This document shows, in pieces, positions 1 through 11,647 of a stretch of 64,000 nt of DNA. This DNA is from Erinaceus europaeus (Eukaryota; Chordata; Mammalia; Eulipotyphla; Erinaceidae), in contig NC_080162.1 of assembly GCF_950295315.1 (NCBI RefSeq), forward strand, positions 75,027,843 through 75,091,842, in the 5' to 3' direction. The notes under the pieces were generated by a model. It was not told where the DNA came from. It saw nothing but the letters and a program-made list of their open reading frames with translations, and made no database searches. Both the position numbers and the translations under genes were made by a program. How positions within the stretch are numbered: the stretch's first letter is position 1; each line of letters begins with the position of its first letter.

Positions 1-254
1 TCCTTCCCTCAGAGCCTCTGCCTCCAAGAACATCTGAGCATCAGAAATGGTCACAAGTGCTGGAGAAGAGAGAGTAGGCCCTTGAGGATTTCAACTTCAC
101 CCCGACACTGCCCCCCAGCTTGGAACATCATCCCTCCCAGGCTTGAGGTCTCTTTTTTCATCTTGTCCCTGAAGGTCCCCTTATTTTACTGGGATAGAGG
201 AGTTAAACAGGGGAGGGGCACCACCTGTTTTGAGCTGTTGTCTAGCTTCTTCCC

Positions 255-503
255 TCCCCCTTTTGTTGTCCTTGTTGTTTATCGGCATTGTTATTGCTGT
301 TGTTGTTGGATAGGACAGAGAGAAATGGAGAGAGATGGGGAAGACAGAGGGGGAGAGAAAGATAGACACCTGCAGACCTGCTTTACTGCTTGTGAGGCGA
401 CCCCCCTGTAGGTGGGGAGCTGGGGGCTCAAACCGGATCCTTATGGCGGTCCTTGCACTTCTTGTCATGTGCGCTTAATCCGCTGTGCCACCACCCAGCT
501 CCC
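255..503 (-). repeat. SINE family A (ERI-1-like), antisense
   Basis: Reverse-oriented copy: tail complement 'ttttgttgtccttgttg' at about 261, body 'ggataggacagagagaaa', and the tRNA-like head complement ending in 'caccacccagctccc'. Nearly full length. Confidence 0.85.
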
Positions 504-3465
504 ATGTATCTTCTTTTCTATGGCACAATCTACCTCAGTTGATCTTTCTTTTCCCAACCAGACTTGGACTGCCTGGTCCCTGCCTCCTGGTCACCATTTT
601 CTGTCCTGGGTGCTCATTCCTTCCCCTAATTCCTGCAGTGTCCTGGTTAGTGAGAGAAATTTCCAGAACCATTACCCAGAGGAACCCTTGGGGGCTCCCT
701 AAGCCAGAGAGGGTCAGCGGTTTTCCTAAGAGCACACAGGAAGTCAGTGGCAAAGCTAAGGTTTTCCTGGAGATGATAGGGAGTTAAATTTAAATTTTGC
801 CAAGAGCAGAAGAGAACAGGCACTCTGGGTATCAAACATGCCAGGCCCAACCCTGTCCTTCCCAGTCTCCAGTACTTTACCCACAGAAGACCAGTGTCCT
901 CATTCCCAGGGTAGATTTCTATCACCTAGTTTCCTTGAACGGGCCCCCAGGCTGATGACTGCTCCCTAAATCACACCAGGCCATACACACCCCCATAGCA
1001 CATCCCTCTTCTAATGTACCATGTGCCTTGTGACTGTCACTCCAGTTGGACAGCACTCCTCCCCCAGGAGGGTGCCCCTCAACAAGGAAGGCTTTCTCAG
1101 TCCCCTCCTCTGCCTCATTCTTGAGCCTCCCCCAAATCTGCCTTATTCCCAGGTAGCTTCTTGCTATCTCTAGGTCCACAGAGTTTAGTTGCATCAGAGG
1201 AGACAGAAAGGGTGAGACCTAGGGGATGTCCAGATCTCAGGATGGAGGCTGAGAGGTCTGAGGGTATCCAGGAACGGTCTTGTCTGCACCCCTAGTGCCC
1301 TCCTAAATACTAAAGTCCCACAGGGACTTCCCTGGGAGCTCAGCTAGGCTTGGAGTTCATGGAAACCTCAGGCAAAAGGGGGAAGGTTTTCTTAGATAGG
1401 GGGATATAGACTGAAATCCAAATGCCTTCAGATAATAAAATGAGAAAAATGGAGGTGCTATACAATAGGGAGTGGTGGGGACTCTAGTAGACGGAAGAGT
1501 CCATGCCTTGCCTATAGATAACTCAAAACATTTGAACATTCCTGTGTTGGCCAAGCTAAACTCATGTGACCCAAAGTCACTAGTTTTGTATCAATGGTTC
1601 AAAATGTTTAGAAGGTTCTAGGAAGACCTACAGAGTCTAGAAACCCTTCTGGGGGAACTCAAGGACCGAGGTCCTGGCCCCTGAGACTTCTATTCCAACC
1701 CACAACCTGAGAACTGGCCTCAATCTGAGAAGGGGGACAAGCCTGACTGACTTTAGGGTCCCTGATTTGGGAACCATCCTCTGGTAAAGGTTGCTGGCCC
1801 CTCCAGTGCTAGGGGCTGTGATTGTCTCCAATTCAGGGGTCCCTGGTTATGAGGACTCTGCATTGGGTGAAGGGTGAGTCCAGGTACAGGGTGAGGATTG
1901 AAAGCCAGGACCCAGTGGCTTCCACTCTGCGCAGGCCTCTGCCACCCTCTGGTACCTGTCTCCTCCCAGATGAAGCTGTAGATAGGTAAGGCCTTCAGGA
2001 ATGGGGAACTGAAGTGATCACTATCTTTAACGATGTACTTTGTGATATCTCAGTGAAATGGACTGAATTCCAAGCAGTAGGGATGGGACCTGTGCTCCTC
2101 CTTTTGGTAACATGCACTCAACCACCGTGGCCAGGCCCCTACTTCCCCCTTCTGAATCAATGGAGTTTCTGAGACCTTGTAGCTGGGATAATGGGGCTCT
2201 AAGGACCATTCTGGTTAGGAAGGAAGTAGGACATTGCTGGGTTCTTGGTTACTGCACGTACAGGGAGGGAGGAATTGCTGGGAGCTGTGGAATTGGGAGA
2301 AGACAGCACTGAGATGCCTGGGTTCCTAGAGTCAGAAAACACCCCAGCGGGCAAAGGAGACCCATCCTCTTGTACCTGGACTCCTTTACCCTTCTTTCTC
2401 ACAGCCACCCTTTCCTCAGCAATCCTAGTCTTTATTCTATGCACAGAAGCAGTAAGGGCACCCCCAAGATCAGGCTGAAGGGGTGAGGCCCAGGGAGATC
2501 GCAATGACTTCAGTGTGGAAGGTGGAGAATAAAAAAGGTGGGGGGGGGGGAGGAGTGGAGTTGGAAAGAATATCACCAGGGGAAAAAAAAAAGGATTATT
2601 CTTCCACCTCCCTCTCACCCAAATCCAGAATCCAAGTCAGACTTGTCTCCATTGGCCTAAACTGCCAAACCTGGAGAAGCCTCATATAAATGCAGCCCAT
2701 AATAGCTGGAAAGGATCTCCACAGTTCCCAGGACCCTCTCATTATTTTCACCCCTGATGATTTGGGAGATGTTTTTCCAAACAAGTCTCCCTTAAAGAAT
2801 AATTCATTCGCCCATGTTAAATTAGCTCAAGCTGAGTTTCTTATTGTAGATAAATGCTTCCCAGGCCTCCAATTAACTTCTAGGGCCTTGAGGATCTTGG
2901 AATGTCTGTGTTCTTTTCAAGTGTTTGCCGTACAAGTCCCAAGAGCACTTGTGGGCCCCCATTCCTCCTTCCCAGGCCCTGAAGTCTAGAACCTCAAGGT
3001 GGAAATCAGTGATTTCATTATCTTGTGTCCTGTTTTACTGAAGGAGCAGGTCCAGAAAGGAGGTCAGCTTAACACAGCAGGTTGGAAGAAGGATGGGGGT
3101 CTGAAACCAAGGTTCTTCAAGGTCCCACCAGAACACTCCCAGCCCTGATCCTCTCTGCTCCTTTGACTCCAAGAATCACTAGCCATGCCCAAGGGGCTGA
3201 TTTTCCTCCCTCAGCACAATTCTGGGTGTTTCTCCCCTCCAGGTTTTTTCTCCCTTGGGCAGTCAGCTCACACCCCTCCCCATTTCAGTTTCCTACTCCC
3301 GCTCCCCAACTGACTACATCTGTGCCATCCTCAGTCCCTCCACCCCTACCCCTCTGCTATTCCCCCAAGAGGGGAAGGGGGCCCCCAAGCTGGGGCTTCT
3401 GTACTGAGACTCTTTTGTACACCACAATCTTTTTGTATATTTTTAATTTTGCTGCAACATGAGAT

Positions 3466-3471
3466 ATTAAA
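3466..3471 (+). promoter_or_regulatory. Poly(A) signal ATTAAA
   Basis: ATTAAA follows a T-rich stretch (3427-3450). About 15-45 bases downstream lies a GT-rich segment ('tgctgtttgtgtcc' and 'ttgttttggctgtt'), the usual layout of a cleavage and polyadenylation site on the + strand. It would end the transcript of the upstream gene, inferred to be XKR7. Confidence 0.6.
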
Positions 3472-3482
3472 AGTCATTTCAG

Positions 3483-4247
3483 TATGTGCTGTTTGTGTCC
3501 TATTGTTTTGGCTGTTCTGGGTCAGAGAAAGGAGGAAATTTAGGGGAAGTCACAATTCCTGTGGCTCCTTTAAGTGACAAAAAAGCATTTGGCCTGGAGA
3601 GAATTGTAATTCCATAAAGCTCCCTGTTTATTGGACAGTGCCTCTGCCAATCAACAAAACCTCTAGATGTTAGGGATTCTCTCCAAATTTTTGTTTTACA
3701 AATTAAAAAAAAAAAAGCCAGAGATCAGAGATTGGTTTTGATACTGACATAACTAGATCCACCATCATTTGCGCAAAAAGTGAAAGCTGACAGGTTTTTC
3801 ACTGAGGAAGTATTTTAAATTTGGGTGTGGGGGGGCATCTACCTAGAAAAACACCCTGTTACATACTTTGAAATTGCAATCTCCATGACCAGAAGGTGGA
3901 GCAGGAGGTTGAAATTGGTGAGTACAAAGTTCTGGATTGGGGGTCCAGGATACCAGGCGTAGTCTCTTTGATCTCCAAATCAAAGGGGGCAGCACTGTTA
4001 GACTTGCTGGTGACAGGGTGCCCAGCAGACAGTTCTAAGTACTTCTTAGAGAAGATCCAAATTTCGATGTGATCTTAAACTAGATCTCCAAAGAGGATGT
4101 TGACATCTAGGTGCTTGGCTCTTGGGGGAAGGTCTTCCCCCTCTGGCATTCAGGAAGTTGAGAGCTGAGGGGGCCCAAAGCACCAGATTTTAGGAAATAA
4201 AAAACATTTGCTTTTATATTAAGAGCAAGATGATGAAAAGTGATGTT
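3483..4247. other. Intergenic, nothing recognised
   Basis: Unique sequence after the poly(A) site, with short A runs (3705-3716). No reading frame, recognisable repeat or RNA gene was identified. Confidence 0.4.
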
Positions 4248-4558
4248 TATTATTTATTCATTTATTTGCCTCCACAGTTACCACTGGGGCTCAGCTCAGT
4301 ATGAATCCACTGCTCCTGGAGGCCATTTTTACCATTTTGTTGCCCTTGTTATTGTTGCCATTGCTGTTGTTAGATAGGACAGAAATCAAGAGAGGAGGGG
4401 AAGACAGGGGGAAAGAAAGCTAGGCACCTGCAGACCTGCTACACCGCCTGTGAAGTGACACACCTCTGCAGATGAGGAGCCAGGGTCTTGAATCCTTACA
4501 TGGGTCCTTGCACTCCGTGCCATGTGTGCTTAACCCACTGCACTACTGCCTGGCCCCC
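4248..4558 (-). repeat. SINE A-long, antisense
   Basis: Begins with the complement of the extended tail ('gcctccacagttaccactgg'), followed by the usual body and head complement ending 'ctgcctggcccc'. Confidence 0.8.
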
Positions 4559-4680
4559 TATTTTTTATTAAAAAGAGATAAATGGCTTCCTTTTCATCTC
4601 CAAGGCACCTAACCCCTCCTTTAGATAATTAATATATCAGAAGAGAAACCTTTTTCAGAAGCCTCCTGAGGCCAGAACCT

Positions 4681-5364
4681 TTCTTTTTCTTTTTTTCTTT
4701 TTAATTTATTTATAAAATAAAAAATATCAACAAGACCATAGGATGAGAGGGGTATAGCTCCCACCACCAGAGCTCTGTATCCCCTCCCCTCCCTTGAAAG
4801 CTTTCCTATTCTCTCTAGGAGCATGGACCCAGGATCATAATGGGGTGTAGAAGGTGGATGGTCTGGCTTTTGTAATTCCTTCTTTGTTGAACATGGGCGT
4901 TGGCAGGTTGATCCATATTCCCAGCTTGTTTCTATTTTTCCCCATTGGGGCAGGGTTCCAGGGAAGTGGGGTTCCAGGGTATAATGGTGAGGTCATCTGC
5001 CCAGGGAAGTTAGGTTGGCATCATGGTAGCATCTGCAACTTGGAACTTGAAAAAGCATTAAGATATAAAGCAGAACAAATTGTTTAATAATCAGAAAGGC
5101 AAGAATATAGCAGATGAGATTTGGGGTCTCCATTTTGGAAAAAGCTAGTAGGTCTATTTTGTGTATATTCCAAGGGGCCCATGACTTTACTAGTTTTTGC
5201 CTGAGTCTGACAGCTAACATACGGGTATTGTCTGGGGAGATGGTGTCAGAGTTGGAGATAGGACTAGAAAGCTGGATCAGGGAAGAGAGTAGCTCCCAAA
5301 TATGGGGGGGAAAAATATATATATATATATATTGTTAACTGCAAACCCCATCAATTTGATCTGG
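4681..5364 (-). mobile_element. L1 3' end, antisense, with target duplication
   Basis: Reverse complement of the same 3'UTR found in sense at 38700-39180 and 54100-54530; compare 'aagaccataggatgagagg' with the sense copies. The T-rich start is the poly(A) tail complement. The 11-bp direct repeat 'ggccagaacct' at 4670-4680 and 5365-5375 is a target-site duplication. The segment is 5' truncated and followed by an (AT)n run at its 5' side. Confidence 0.8.
5319..5333. repeat. (TA)n microsatellite
   Basis: About seven TA dinucleotides in a row within the antisense L1 fragment. Confidence 0.8.
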
Positions 5365-5462
5365 GGCCAGAACCTATCCAAGGCTAGCATGTGACAGTTC
5401 CATTAGGATATACAGAATAGTTTTTTTGATTGTTTGTTTGTTTAATTAATTAATTTATTTAT

Positions 5463-5723
5463 TTTCCCTTTTGTTGCCCTTGTTATCTTTTTATTGTTGC
5501 TGTAGTTGTTGTTGTTGTTATTGATGTCATTGTTGTTGGATAGGACAGAGAGAAATGGAGAGAGGAGGGGGAGACAGAGAGGAGGAGAGAAAGATAAACA
5601 CTCACTGCCTGTGAAGCGACTTCCCTGCAGGTGGGGAGCCAGGGGCTAGAACCAGGATCCTTACGCCCATCTTTGTGCTTCACACCACGTGCACTTAACG
5701 TGCTCCGCTACCGCCCAGCTCCC
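5463..5723 (-). repeat. SINE A, antisense
   Basis: Tail complement 'cccttttgttgcccttgtt', body 'ggataggacagagagaaat', head complement ending 'gctaccgcccagctccc'. Confidence 0.88.
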
Positions 5724-5954
5724 CAGGATATACAGAATTGTTAATGCTTGTGTTCACTAATGATTTACAAAGAAATATATAAGTATGGCTTAATTCTTCA
5801 AATTCATGGCAAAATTAGGACCCAGATTGAAGTTCCTAACTCCACTACAATAAATATTTTTCAGTTCCTATTATGTGCTAGGTGCTATTCCCAGGTACAA
5901 TAAACAGAAAATATAAAACAAGTGCAGTCTTTACCCTCAAAGCCCATTATTTCA

Positions 5955-6299
5955 GGGGCCAGGTGGTAGTGCAGCAGGTTAAGCGCACATGGTGCAAAGT
6001 GCAAGGACCAGCTCAAGGATCCCAGTTCAAGCTTCCGGCTCCCCACCTGCAGGGGGGTCGCTTCACAGGCAGTGAAGCAGGTCTGCATGTGTCTATCTTC
6101 CTCTCCTCCTGTCTTCTCCTCTTGATTTGTCTCTGTCCTATCCAACAGCTATGACAACAATAACAATAGTAACAACAAGGGCAACAAAAGAGGAAAAATG
6201 GCCTCCAGGAGCAATGGATTCCCAGTGCAGGCACCGAGCCCCAGTAATAACCCCACGGAGTCCCAGTGATAACCCTGGAGGCAAAAAAAAAAAAAAAAG
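5955..6299 (+). repeat. SINE A-long, sense
   Basis: Head 'tagtgcagcaggttaagc', body ending 'ctgtcctatccaaca', 'gggcaacaaaa', the extra tail with 'aaccctggaggc', and a 16-A run. Confidence 0.9.
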
Positions 6300-6398
6300 C
6301 CATTATATCCCACAGGGTATTGCACCTAAACAATCTCCTTGGCTTTCAGGCTTTCAAAATTAAAAATGATTAAGCTTATCTTGGGGTATAGGAGTTAT

Positions 6399-6540
6399 TT
6401 TTAAATGAGCAGGCAGGGCATCTGCCTAGTCATATACTCAGCTCGTGTTCAAGACCCATACCATACAGGCATGCCATGACACCCAAGGAAACTCTAATGC
6501 TGTGGTGTCTCTCTCTCTCTTTCTGAATGAAAAATTAGTC
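6399..6540 (+). repeat. Degenerate family E repeat
   Basis: Weak tRNA-like head ('gggcatctgcctagtcatat') followed by 'gtggtgtctctctctctct'. Similar remnants lie at 18202, 29888, 34690 and 45785. The family is not named with certainty. Confidence 0.4.
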
Positions 6541-6575
6541 CAGAAGCAGTGAAATCAATGCTCTGGTTCTGGGAA

Positions 6576-6905
6576 GAAAAGTGGGGGGAAGGGAAGGGAA
6601 AAGGGGAAGAGGAGGGAAAGGGGGGAACAGGAAGGGAGGGGTGGGGAGGGGGAGAGGAGAAGAAAGGAAGAGGAGGGGAGGGGAGAAGGGGAGGGGAGGA
6701 GAAAAGGGAAGGGGAGGAGAGGGCAGAATGGGAGAGGAGGGGAGAAGGGGAGGGGAGGGGAGAAGGGGAGGAGAGGGCAGAATGGGAGAGGAGGGGAGGG
6801 GAGGGGAGGAGAGAATGGGAGAGGAGGGGAGAAGGGGAGGGGAGGGGAGAAGGGGAGGGGAGAAAAGAAGGGGAGGGGAGAAGGGGAGGACAAAAGAGAG
6901 AAGAG
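6576..6905 (+). repeat. Long purine-only G-rich satellite
   Basis: About 330 bases of almost pure purine made of GGGGA, GGAGA and GGGAA units, with an imperfect higher-order unit around 'gggagaggaggggagaag'. The motif supports G-quadruplex or triplex folding. Reading frames crossing it on both strands are low-complexity artefacts. Confidence 0.95.
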
Positions 6906-7015
6906 AGAAAAGTTTCCATTTCCATAAGCAGTATGTAGAAAGAACATGCATGGAAATCTGCATTTTTAAAATTCTCTAGGAAATTCTGGTACAAAGGATC
7001 TGAAGATCACTGCTT

Positions 7016-7016
<1 letters not shown>

Positions 7017-7076
<60 letters not shown>
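7017..7076 (+). repeat. (CA)n microsatellite
   Basis: About 29 uninterrupted CA dinucleotides. Confidence 0.97.
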
Positions 7077-7077
<1 letters not shown>

Positions 7078-7250
7078 CACTTTGGCACATGCTCACAAAT
7101 CTGACCGCAATTCCTTATTTTAGAGCTTTCCTTATTTTAGTGGCTCTCTGTGGCCTTCAGATGTTGACTTTTCACAGCCTGTGCCCAAAACAACTTCAGA
7201 GCCTCTTAACTTCAGCATGATTCTTCTCTAAACCTCTTGTCTTTCTAGTT

Positions 7251-7457
7251 TTTTTTTTTTTTTTTTTATTGGATAGAGACAGAGAGAAATTGAGAGGAGA
7301 GTGAAAGATACAGAGGGAGAGAGACATAGAGACACCTGCAGCTCTGCTTCACCAATTGTGAAGCTTTCCCCCTACGGGTGGGGACCAGGGACTTGAGCCC
7401 AGGTCCTCGTGCACTGTAGTGTGTGCACTTAACCAGGTGCGCCACCACCTGCTCTCC
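7251..7457 (-). repeat. SINE B, antisense
   Basis: T-rich tail complement, 'ttggatagagacagagagaa', and head complement 'aaccaggtgcgccaccacct'. Confidence 0.85.
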
Positions 7458-7673
7458 CTCTCATCTTTCTATTTCTGTGAACCTCTCTTAATGACTCCCC
7501 AAATAACTTTCTCACTATTCTTTCATGCAAGTAGAGCTACATTTCCTAGGGGCCTCCATCCCAACACTCAGGGAATGTAACCTTAGAAGGCAGGTCAAGA
7601 ATGGCCTAAGGCAGTGGTTCTCAGTGTGTGGTCCCCAAACCAACAGTACCAGAATTAGAAATGTTAATCTCTT

Positions 7674-7842
7674 CCCCCCCCCCCCCCCCCCCGTGGTTTG
7701 GGCTGTGGCACAGTGGATAAAGCATTGGATTCTCAACCATGAGGTCCCAAGTTCAACTCCTGGCAACACATGTACCAGAGTGATGTCTGGTTCTTTCTCT
7801 CTCTGCCTATCTTTCTCATGAATAAATAAATTAAAAAAAAAA
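7674..7842 (+). repeat. C19 run followed by SINE C, sense
   Basis: A run of 19 C (7674-7692) directly precedes a family C SINE with head 'ggcacagtggataaagcatt', 'accagagtgatgtctggtt' and tail 'catgaataaataaatt'. The C run may be a mutable or poorly sequenced stretch. Confidence 0.85.
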
Positions 7843-7924
7843 GAAATGGTAATCCCTAGGCCCTACCCTAGACCTACTGAGTCAGCAACTGCTTTGATAG
7901 TGGAGAGCAACGTGGTTTATTTTA

Positions 7925-8072
7925 TTTTTTTAAATTATATTAATTTATTTATTTTCTTAATTTGTAAGAGAAAGGAGGAGGGAGAACCAGACATATACTT
8001 TGGTACATGTGCTGCCAGGGGTCAAACTTGAGACTTCATACTTGAGAGTCCAACATTTTATCCACTGTGCAC
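7925..8072 (-). repeat. SINE C, antisense
   Basis: Complement of the AATAAA-type tail, then 'ggtacatgtgctgccaggg' and head complement 'ttttatccactgtgc'. Confidence 0.8.
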
Positions 8073-8289
8073 AAGGGAACAACATGTTTTTGATAAAATT
8101 TTCAGGTAATTCTTGGATGATACATACCCAAACTTTGGTCTAATATATTTGCTCTGACTGAGTATTAGTGAGGACAAAGAGCATGTGAGGCAATTCTATG
8201 AGGCCAGAGAGACGGCTATATGAGTCCCATTATCCATGTTTCCTTTTTTCTATGAAGTTCTATAAGTGAATTTTTAAATTTTATTTTTA

Positions 8290-8500
8290 ATTTTATTATT
8301 ATTATACTTATTTATTTATTTGTTAGATAGAGACAGCCAGAAATTGAGAGGAAGGGGTGATAGAGAGGGAGAGAGAGACAGAGACAGAGAGACACCTGCA
8401 ACACTGCTTTACCCTGCAGGTAAAAGACCAGGGGGCTTGAACCTGGGTCCTTACGCACTATAACTTGTGCATTCAACCAGGTGCACCATGACCTGGCCCC
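8290..8500 (-). repeat. SINE B, antisense
   Basis: 'ttagatagagacagccagaa' body and head complement 'aaccaggtgcaccatgacct'. Confidence 0.85.
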
Positions 8501-9124
8501 TATAAATGAATTTTTAGTTGGACACACAGCTAAGTACTCAGAGTAGATCTTATTGCCGGGCCTCCTTTGGAATTCATTGTTGCCATGGAAACAAGGTTTG
8601 GTCACTTTTCACAAGGATGTGAAAAGTAGAATTTTGTGCTTCTTTCAGGTCATCCTTTTAAAGGAAGAGGGGCTATGCTTTCCCCTGGCTGAATTTACTC
8701 TTCCAACTAGCTGGAGTGTAGTTGTATAGAAACCCATTTTAAAGCTAAGAGCAAAACTCTGAAATAGGGGAACACAACCCTAGCATGGGGAAGCAGCAAG
8801 ATAAGTCCCTGGGTCCAGGGCAAATACACAGTTTATGCCTTAGACAGCTTCTGTGATAGAAGAGATAAACTATCATGTTTAAGCCACCAGTACTTGAGTC
8901 TTTGTTGTAGCCTAAATATAGCCTACCTAAAATACATCAAGCCCCTAAACTCCTAAGGCAAATTTTTGAAGAATCTCTTGGAAAGGTTTGACTCCATGAT
9001 AAAGATATAAGAAGGAGAAAGCCCTGGACTCATCATAGGTTGATAACATCAAAAAAAGAAGAATAACAGGTGGAATAAAGATTGGCATCGGGCCTATGTA
9101 ACTCCTAAAGCTACTACAGCCATC
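8501..9124. other. Intergenic, possible MaLR trace
   Basis: Mostly unique. The phrase 'catgtttaagccacc' near 8874 recalls the 3' end of old mammalian MaLR LTRs, but too little remains to call it. Confidence 0.25.
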
Positions 9125-9790
9125 TTTGCCTGCTGTTTTAGTCTACTAGGGCTGCCATAACAAAACCACAGACTGAATGTCTTACGAGAAACTTACTGTC
9201 TCACAGTTTTGGAGACATAAAAATTTAAGATCAGGGTTTCAGCAGGAAACTGATATCTCCTGAGAACTTTCTTTGTCTTTTTTTTTTAAATTCTTCTTTT
9301 GTTTTCCCATCGTTGTTGCTACTATTGTTGTTGGGTAGGACAGAGAGAAATTGAGAGAGGAAGGGAAGATAGAGAGGGGTAGAGAAAGACACCTGCAGAC
9401 CTGCTTCACCACTTGTGAAGTGACTCCCTGCAGGTGGGGAGCTGGGGGCTTGAACTGGGAATCTTACAGTGTCCTTGTGCTTCGCACTATATGCACTTAA
9501 CCCGGTGTGCTACCACCCAGCCCCCACTTCCTTGTCTTGACCACCTTCTCACTATGTCTTCACATGGTCTCTCCTCTATTTGTGCACTTCCCTGGGGTCC
9601 CTCTGTGTGCTCAAGTTTCATTTTCTTATAACAATACCAACTAGATTAGATTAAAGTCCACTCTACAGCCTCATTTGAATTTAATCACCTATTTAAAATG
9701 TCTTATCTCTAAAACTAGTCATATTCCCAGGCAATTCATGTTAGGGTTCCAAAATGTAAGTTGTGAGTTGGGGACATGACTAAGCCTGTA
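9125..9790 (-). mobile_element. MLT1/MaLR-like LTR remnant, antisense, split by a SINE
   Basis: 'agtctactagggctgccata' and 'ctcacagttttggag' resemble the complement of the 3' end of ancient MLT1-type LTRs. The similarity resumes after the SINE at 9292-9525 ('cttcacatggtctctcctct', 'aatttaatcacctat'). Family recalled from memory; highly diverged. Confidence 0.45.
9292..9525 (-). repeat. SINE A, antisense, inserted in the MaLR remnant
   Basis: 'ggtaggacagagagaaatt' body and head complement 'gctaccacccagcccc'. It splits the older LTR-like sequence, so it is the younger element. Confidence 0.82.
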
Positions 9791-9834
9791 ACTGCAGCAA
9801 AGTTTATACATAGCCATTTTTGAGCTGTTCAGAT

Positions 9835-9955
9835 AGCCAGCATGGATTCACTTACCATTGCATTTCTTCTTTTGAGACATAATAAATTGTCCTTATTGTC
9901 TAAGCCACCTTTGGCTGGGTAGTCTATTATTTGCAGCCAAAAGCATTACAGTTCA
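9835..9955 (+). mobile_element. MaLR-like LTR 3' end remnant, sense
   Basis: 'aataaattgtccttattg', then 'taagccacctttgg' and 'gcagccaaaagcattacag' resemble the polyadenylated 3' end of old MaLR LTRs. Confidence 0.4.
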
Positions 9956-10624
9956 GGCACTATGTCTTTGCACAAGCTGTTTCCTCTACCTAGACTGACC
10001 TCCCTTCCACATGTCCTTCAAGATTTGACTTAAATACACTGGATTTGGAGAATAGCTCCTGATTCTGACTTCCTCAAAACAAATCACTTATATCAGAGTT
10101 TCTTGCTTATGTGTCTTTCTCCCTAACCAGATGAGGCTCTCAGTATATGCCCTGTACACCTGCTGCCACATCCCTCTGTCCTGTCCCATGACAGGCATTG
10201 ATAATCAATCCCTTTTTAATTCAGGGTGAAGATCTGGCTTTTATAATCCTCTATGCAGAGCTCCAGGGAGCCCTGCCAATCAAATGGAAATAGCTAAAAA
10301 GAGAAGGATCTGATTTGCCACAACTATTAAGTTGTTGAGAGCAGGGACTTTGTTAAACTCATCTCTTTTTTTTGATTCACAAGCTAACTTCAACAATAAA
10401 TTTGCCATTGTATGCTTCATGTTCTCAATTAATTCCTGCAGCAGCCTTCTGAGGCAAGCAGAATTATTATCCTGCTTTTGATACATGAAGACTCTGGGGT
10501 TTGAGAGATGAACACTATTCAAAACGAGCACTTTGTTCAAGGTCATACACATTTGAATCTAGGCCCACCTGTCTCTGTTCACTTACACTGACATTTTTTA
10601 AATTGTATGTATTTATATGTATTG
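9956..10624. other. Intergenic, nothing firm
   Basis: Unique sequence. A MIR-like trace may be present at about 10330-10555 ('gagcagggactttgtt'), too weak to call. Confidence 0.3.
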
Positions 10625-10737
10625 AGAATTAGTGGTGTACCTGGTTAAGTGCACATGTTACCAGGCACAAGGACCAGGGTTCAAGCCCTCTGCCTGCACC
10701 CTCAGGGGGAAAGCTTTGCAAGTGGTAAAGTAGTGCT

Positions 10738-10774
<37 letters not shown>

Positions 10775-10828
10775 TCTATCCCCTTCCCTCTCAATTTCTT
10801 TCTTTCCTATCAAGTTAAACAAAGTTAG
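10625..10828 (+). repeat. SINE B, sense
   Basis: Head 'gtacctggttaagtgcacat', 'gggggaaagctttgcaagtg', then an expanded (CT)n body at about 10744-10775. Confidence 0.82.
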
Positions 10829-10830
10829 AA

Positions 10831-10930
10831 GGAGAAGGTGACGAAGAAGAAGGAGGAGGAGGAGGAGGAGGAGGAGAAGAAGAAGAGAGAGCGAAAGAGA
10901 GGGTGACAGCAAGAGAGAGGGAGAGACCAG
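10831..10930 (+). repeat. GGA/GAA-rich purine repeat
   Basis: Runs of GAAGAA, GGAGGA and GAGAGA units at the A-rich tail of the preceding SINE. Confidence 0.85.
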
Positions 10931-11024
10931 AGTATTGTTCAATTCTGGCATATGACAGTGAGTGGACACTGGAACCTCAGGCATACAAGTTCTGTACTCT
11001 AAAGTTTCATTACAAAAAAAAAAG

Positions 11025-11178
11025 GATTTATTTGTTTTTGTTTATTTATATTTATTTATTTATGAGACAGAGGAGGAGAGAACTATAGCATCGCTTTGGC
11101 ATATGCAGTGCCATGAACTGAACTCATGACCTTGTACTTGAAAGTCCAACACCTACCTTATCCACTGTACCACTTCAG
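11025..11178 (-). repeat. SINE C, antisense, diverged
   Basis: Tail complement 'atttatttatttatgagac', 'tttggcatatgcagtgcca' and head complement 'ttatccactgtaccact'. Confidence 0.7.
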
Positions 11179-11439
11179 ATAGATCCAGGGGGTGAGAGAG
11201 ATCATAGCACTAAAGCTTCCTTCAGTACCATGGGAACTGGACTTGTGCCTGAGTCATGCACATGGCAAAGCAGCGCACAAGTCAACTGAGCTATTTTGCC
11301 AGACTCTGTGTTCTAGAGCTTTAATGCTGACTCAGCCATCTTTATTTCTTTCTAGTAGCATTCAGAATACTTATTGTCCCATTTGAGATTTCCAGCAGTT
11401 CAGTAATCTTTGGAATGGAAAAAACAGAAATTATCCTTT

Positions 11440-11570
11440 AAAAATATTTATTTATTATATATAGGAAGAATCAGTGTATCACTCTGGCACATGCAATGCT
11501 GGGAATTGAACTCCAGACTTTGTGCTTGAGAATCTAATGCCTTATCTACTGCACTACCTCCCAGGTCACA
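11440..11570 (-). repeat. SINE C, antisense, diverged
   Basis: 'ctggcacatgcaatgctggg' and head complement 'ctgcactacctcccagg'. Confidence 0.72.
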
Positions 11571-11647
11571 GAAGTTCTCTGTTTGTATATTGAGAAAGCA
11601 AGGCTCAGAGAAACTTTCAGAGCCAGTTACGGAAATGCCAGAGCAAA

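Larger units (their letters stand above)
1..3482 (+). other. Mostly unique sequence, probable 3' end of XKR7
   Basis: Apart from one SINE (255-503) this stretch is non-repetitive and ends in a convincing poly(A) site at 3466-3471. No reading frame resembles a known protein. In mammals XKR7 lies directly upstream of CCM2L in the same orientation, so this is most simply the long 3' untranslated exon and flank of XKR7. That assignment rests on synteny only, because no XKR7 coding sequence is visible. The A+T-richer part at about 2690-2900 looks like a conserved non-coding element by composition only. A weak MIR-like trace is seen near 690-770. Confidence 0.4.

Noticed and set aside
6494..6994. 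Open reading frames of 129-166 codons in four frames on both strands
   Set aside because: They are Ser/Pro or Gly/Glu/Arg homopolymer-like translations of the purine repeat; stops are absent only because of the repeat composition.
7017..7076. Regular short repeats considered as CRISPR-like arrays
   Set aside because: Pure dinucleotide microsatellite without spacers; the organism is a mammal.
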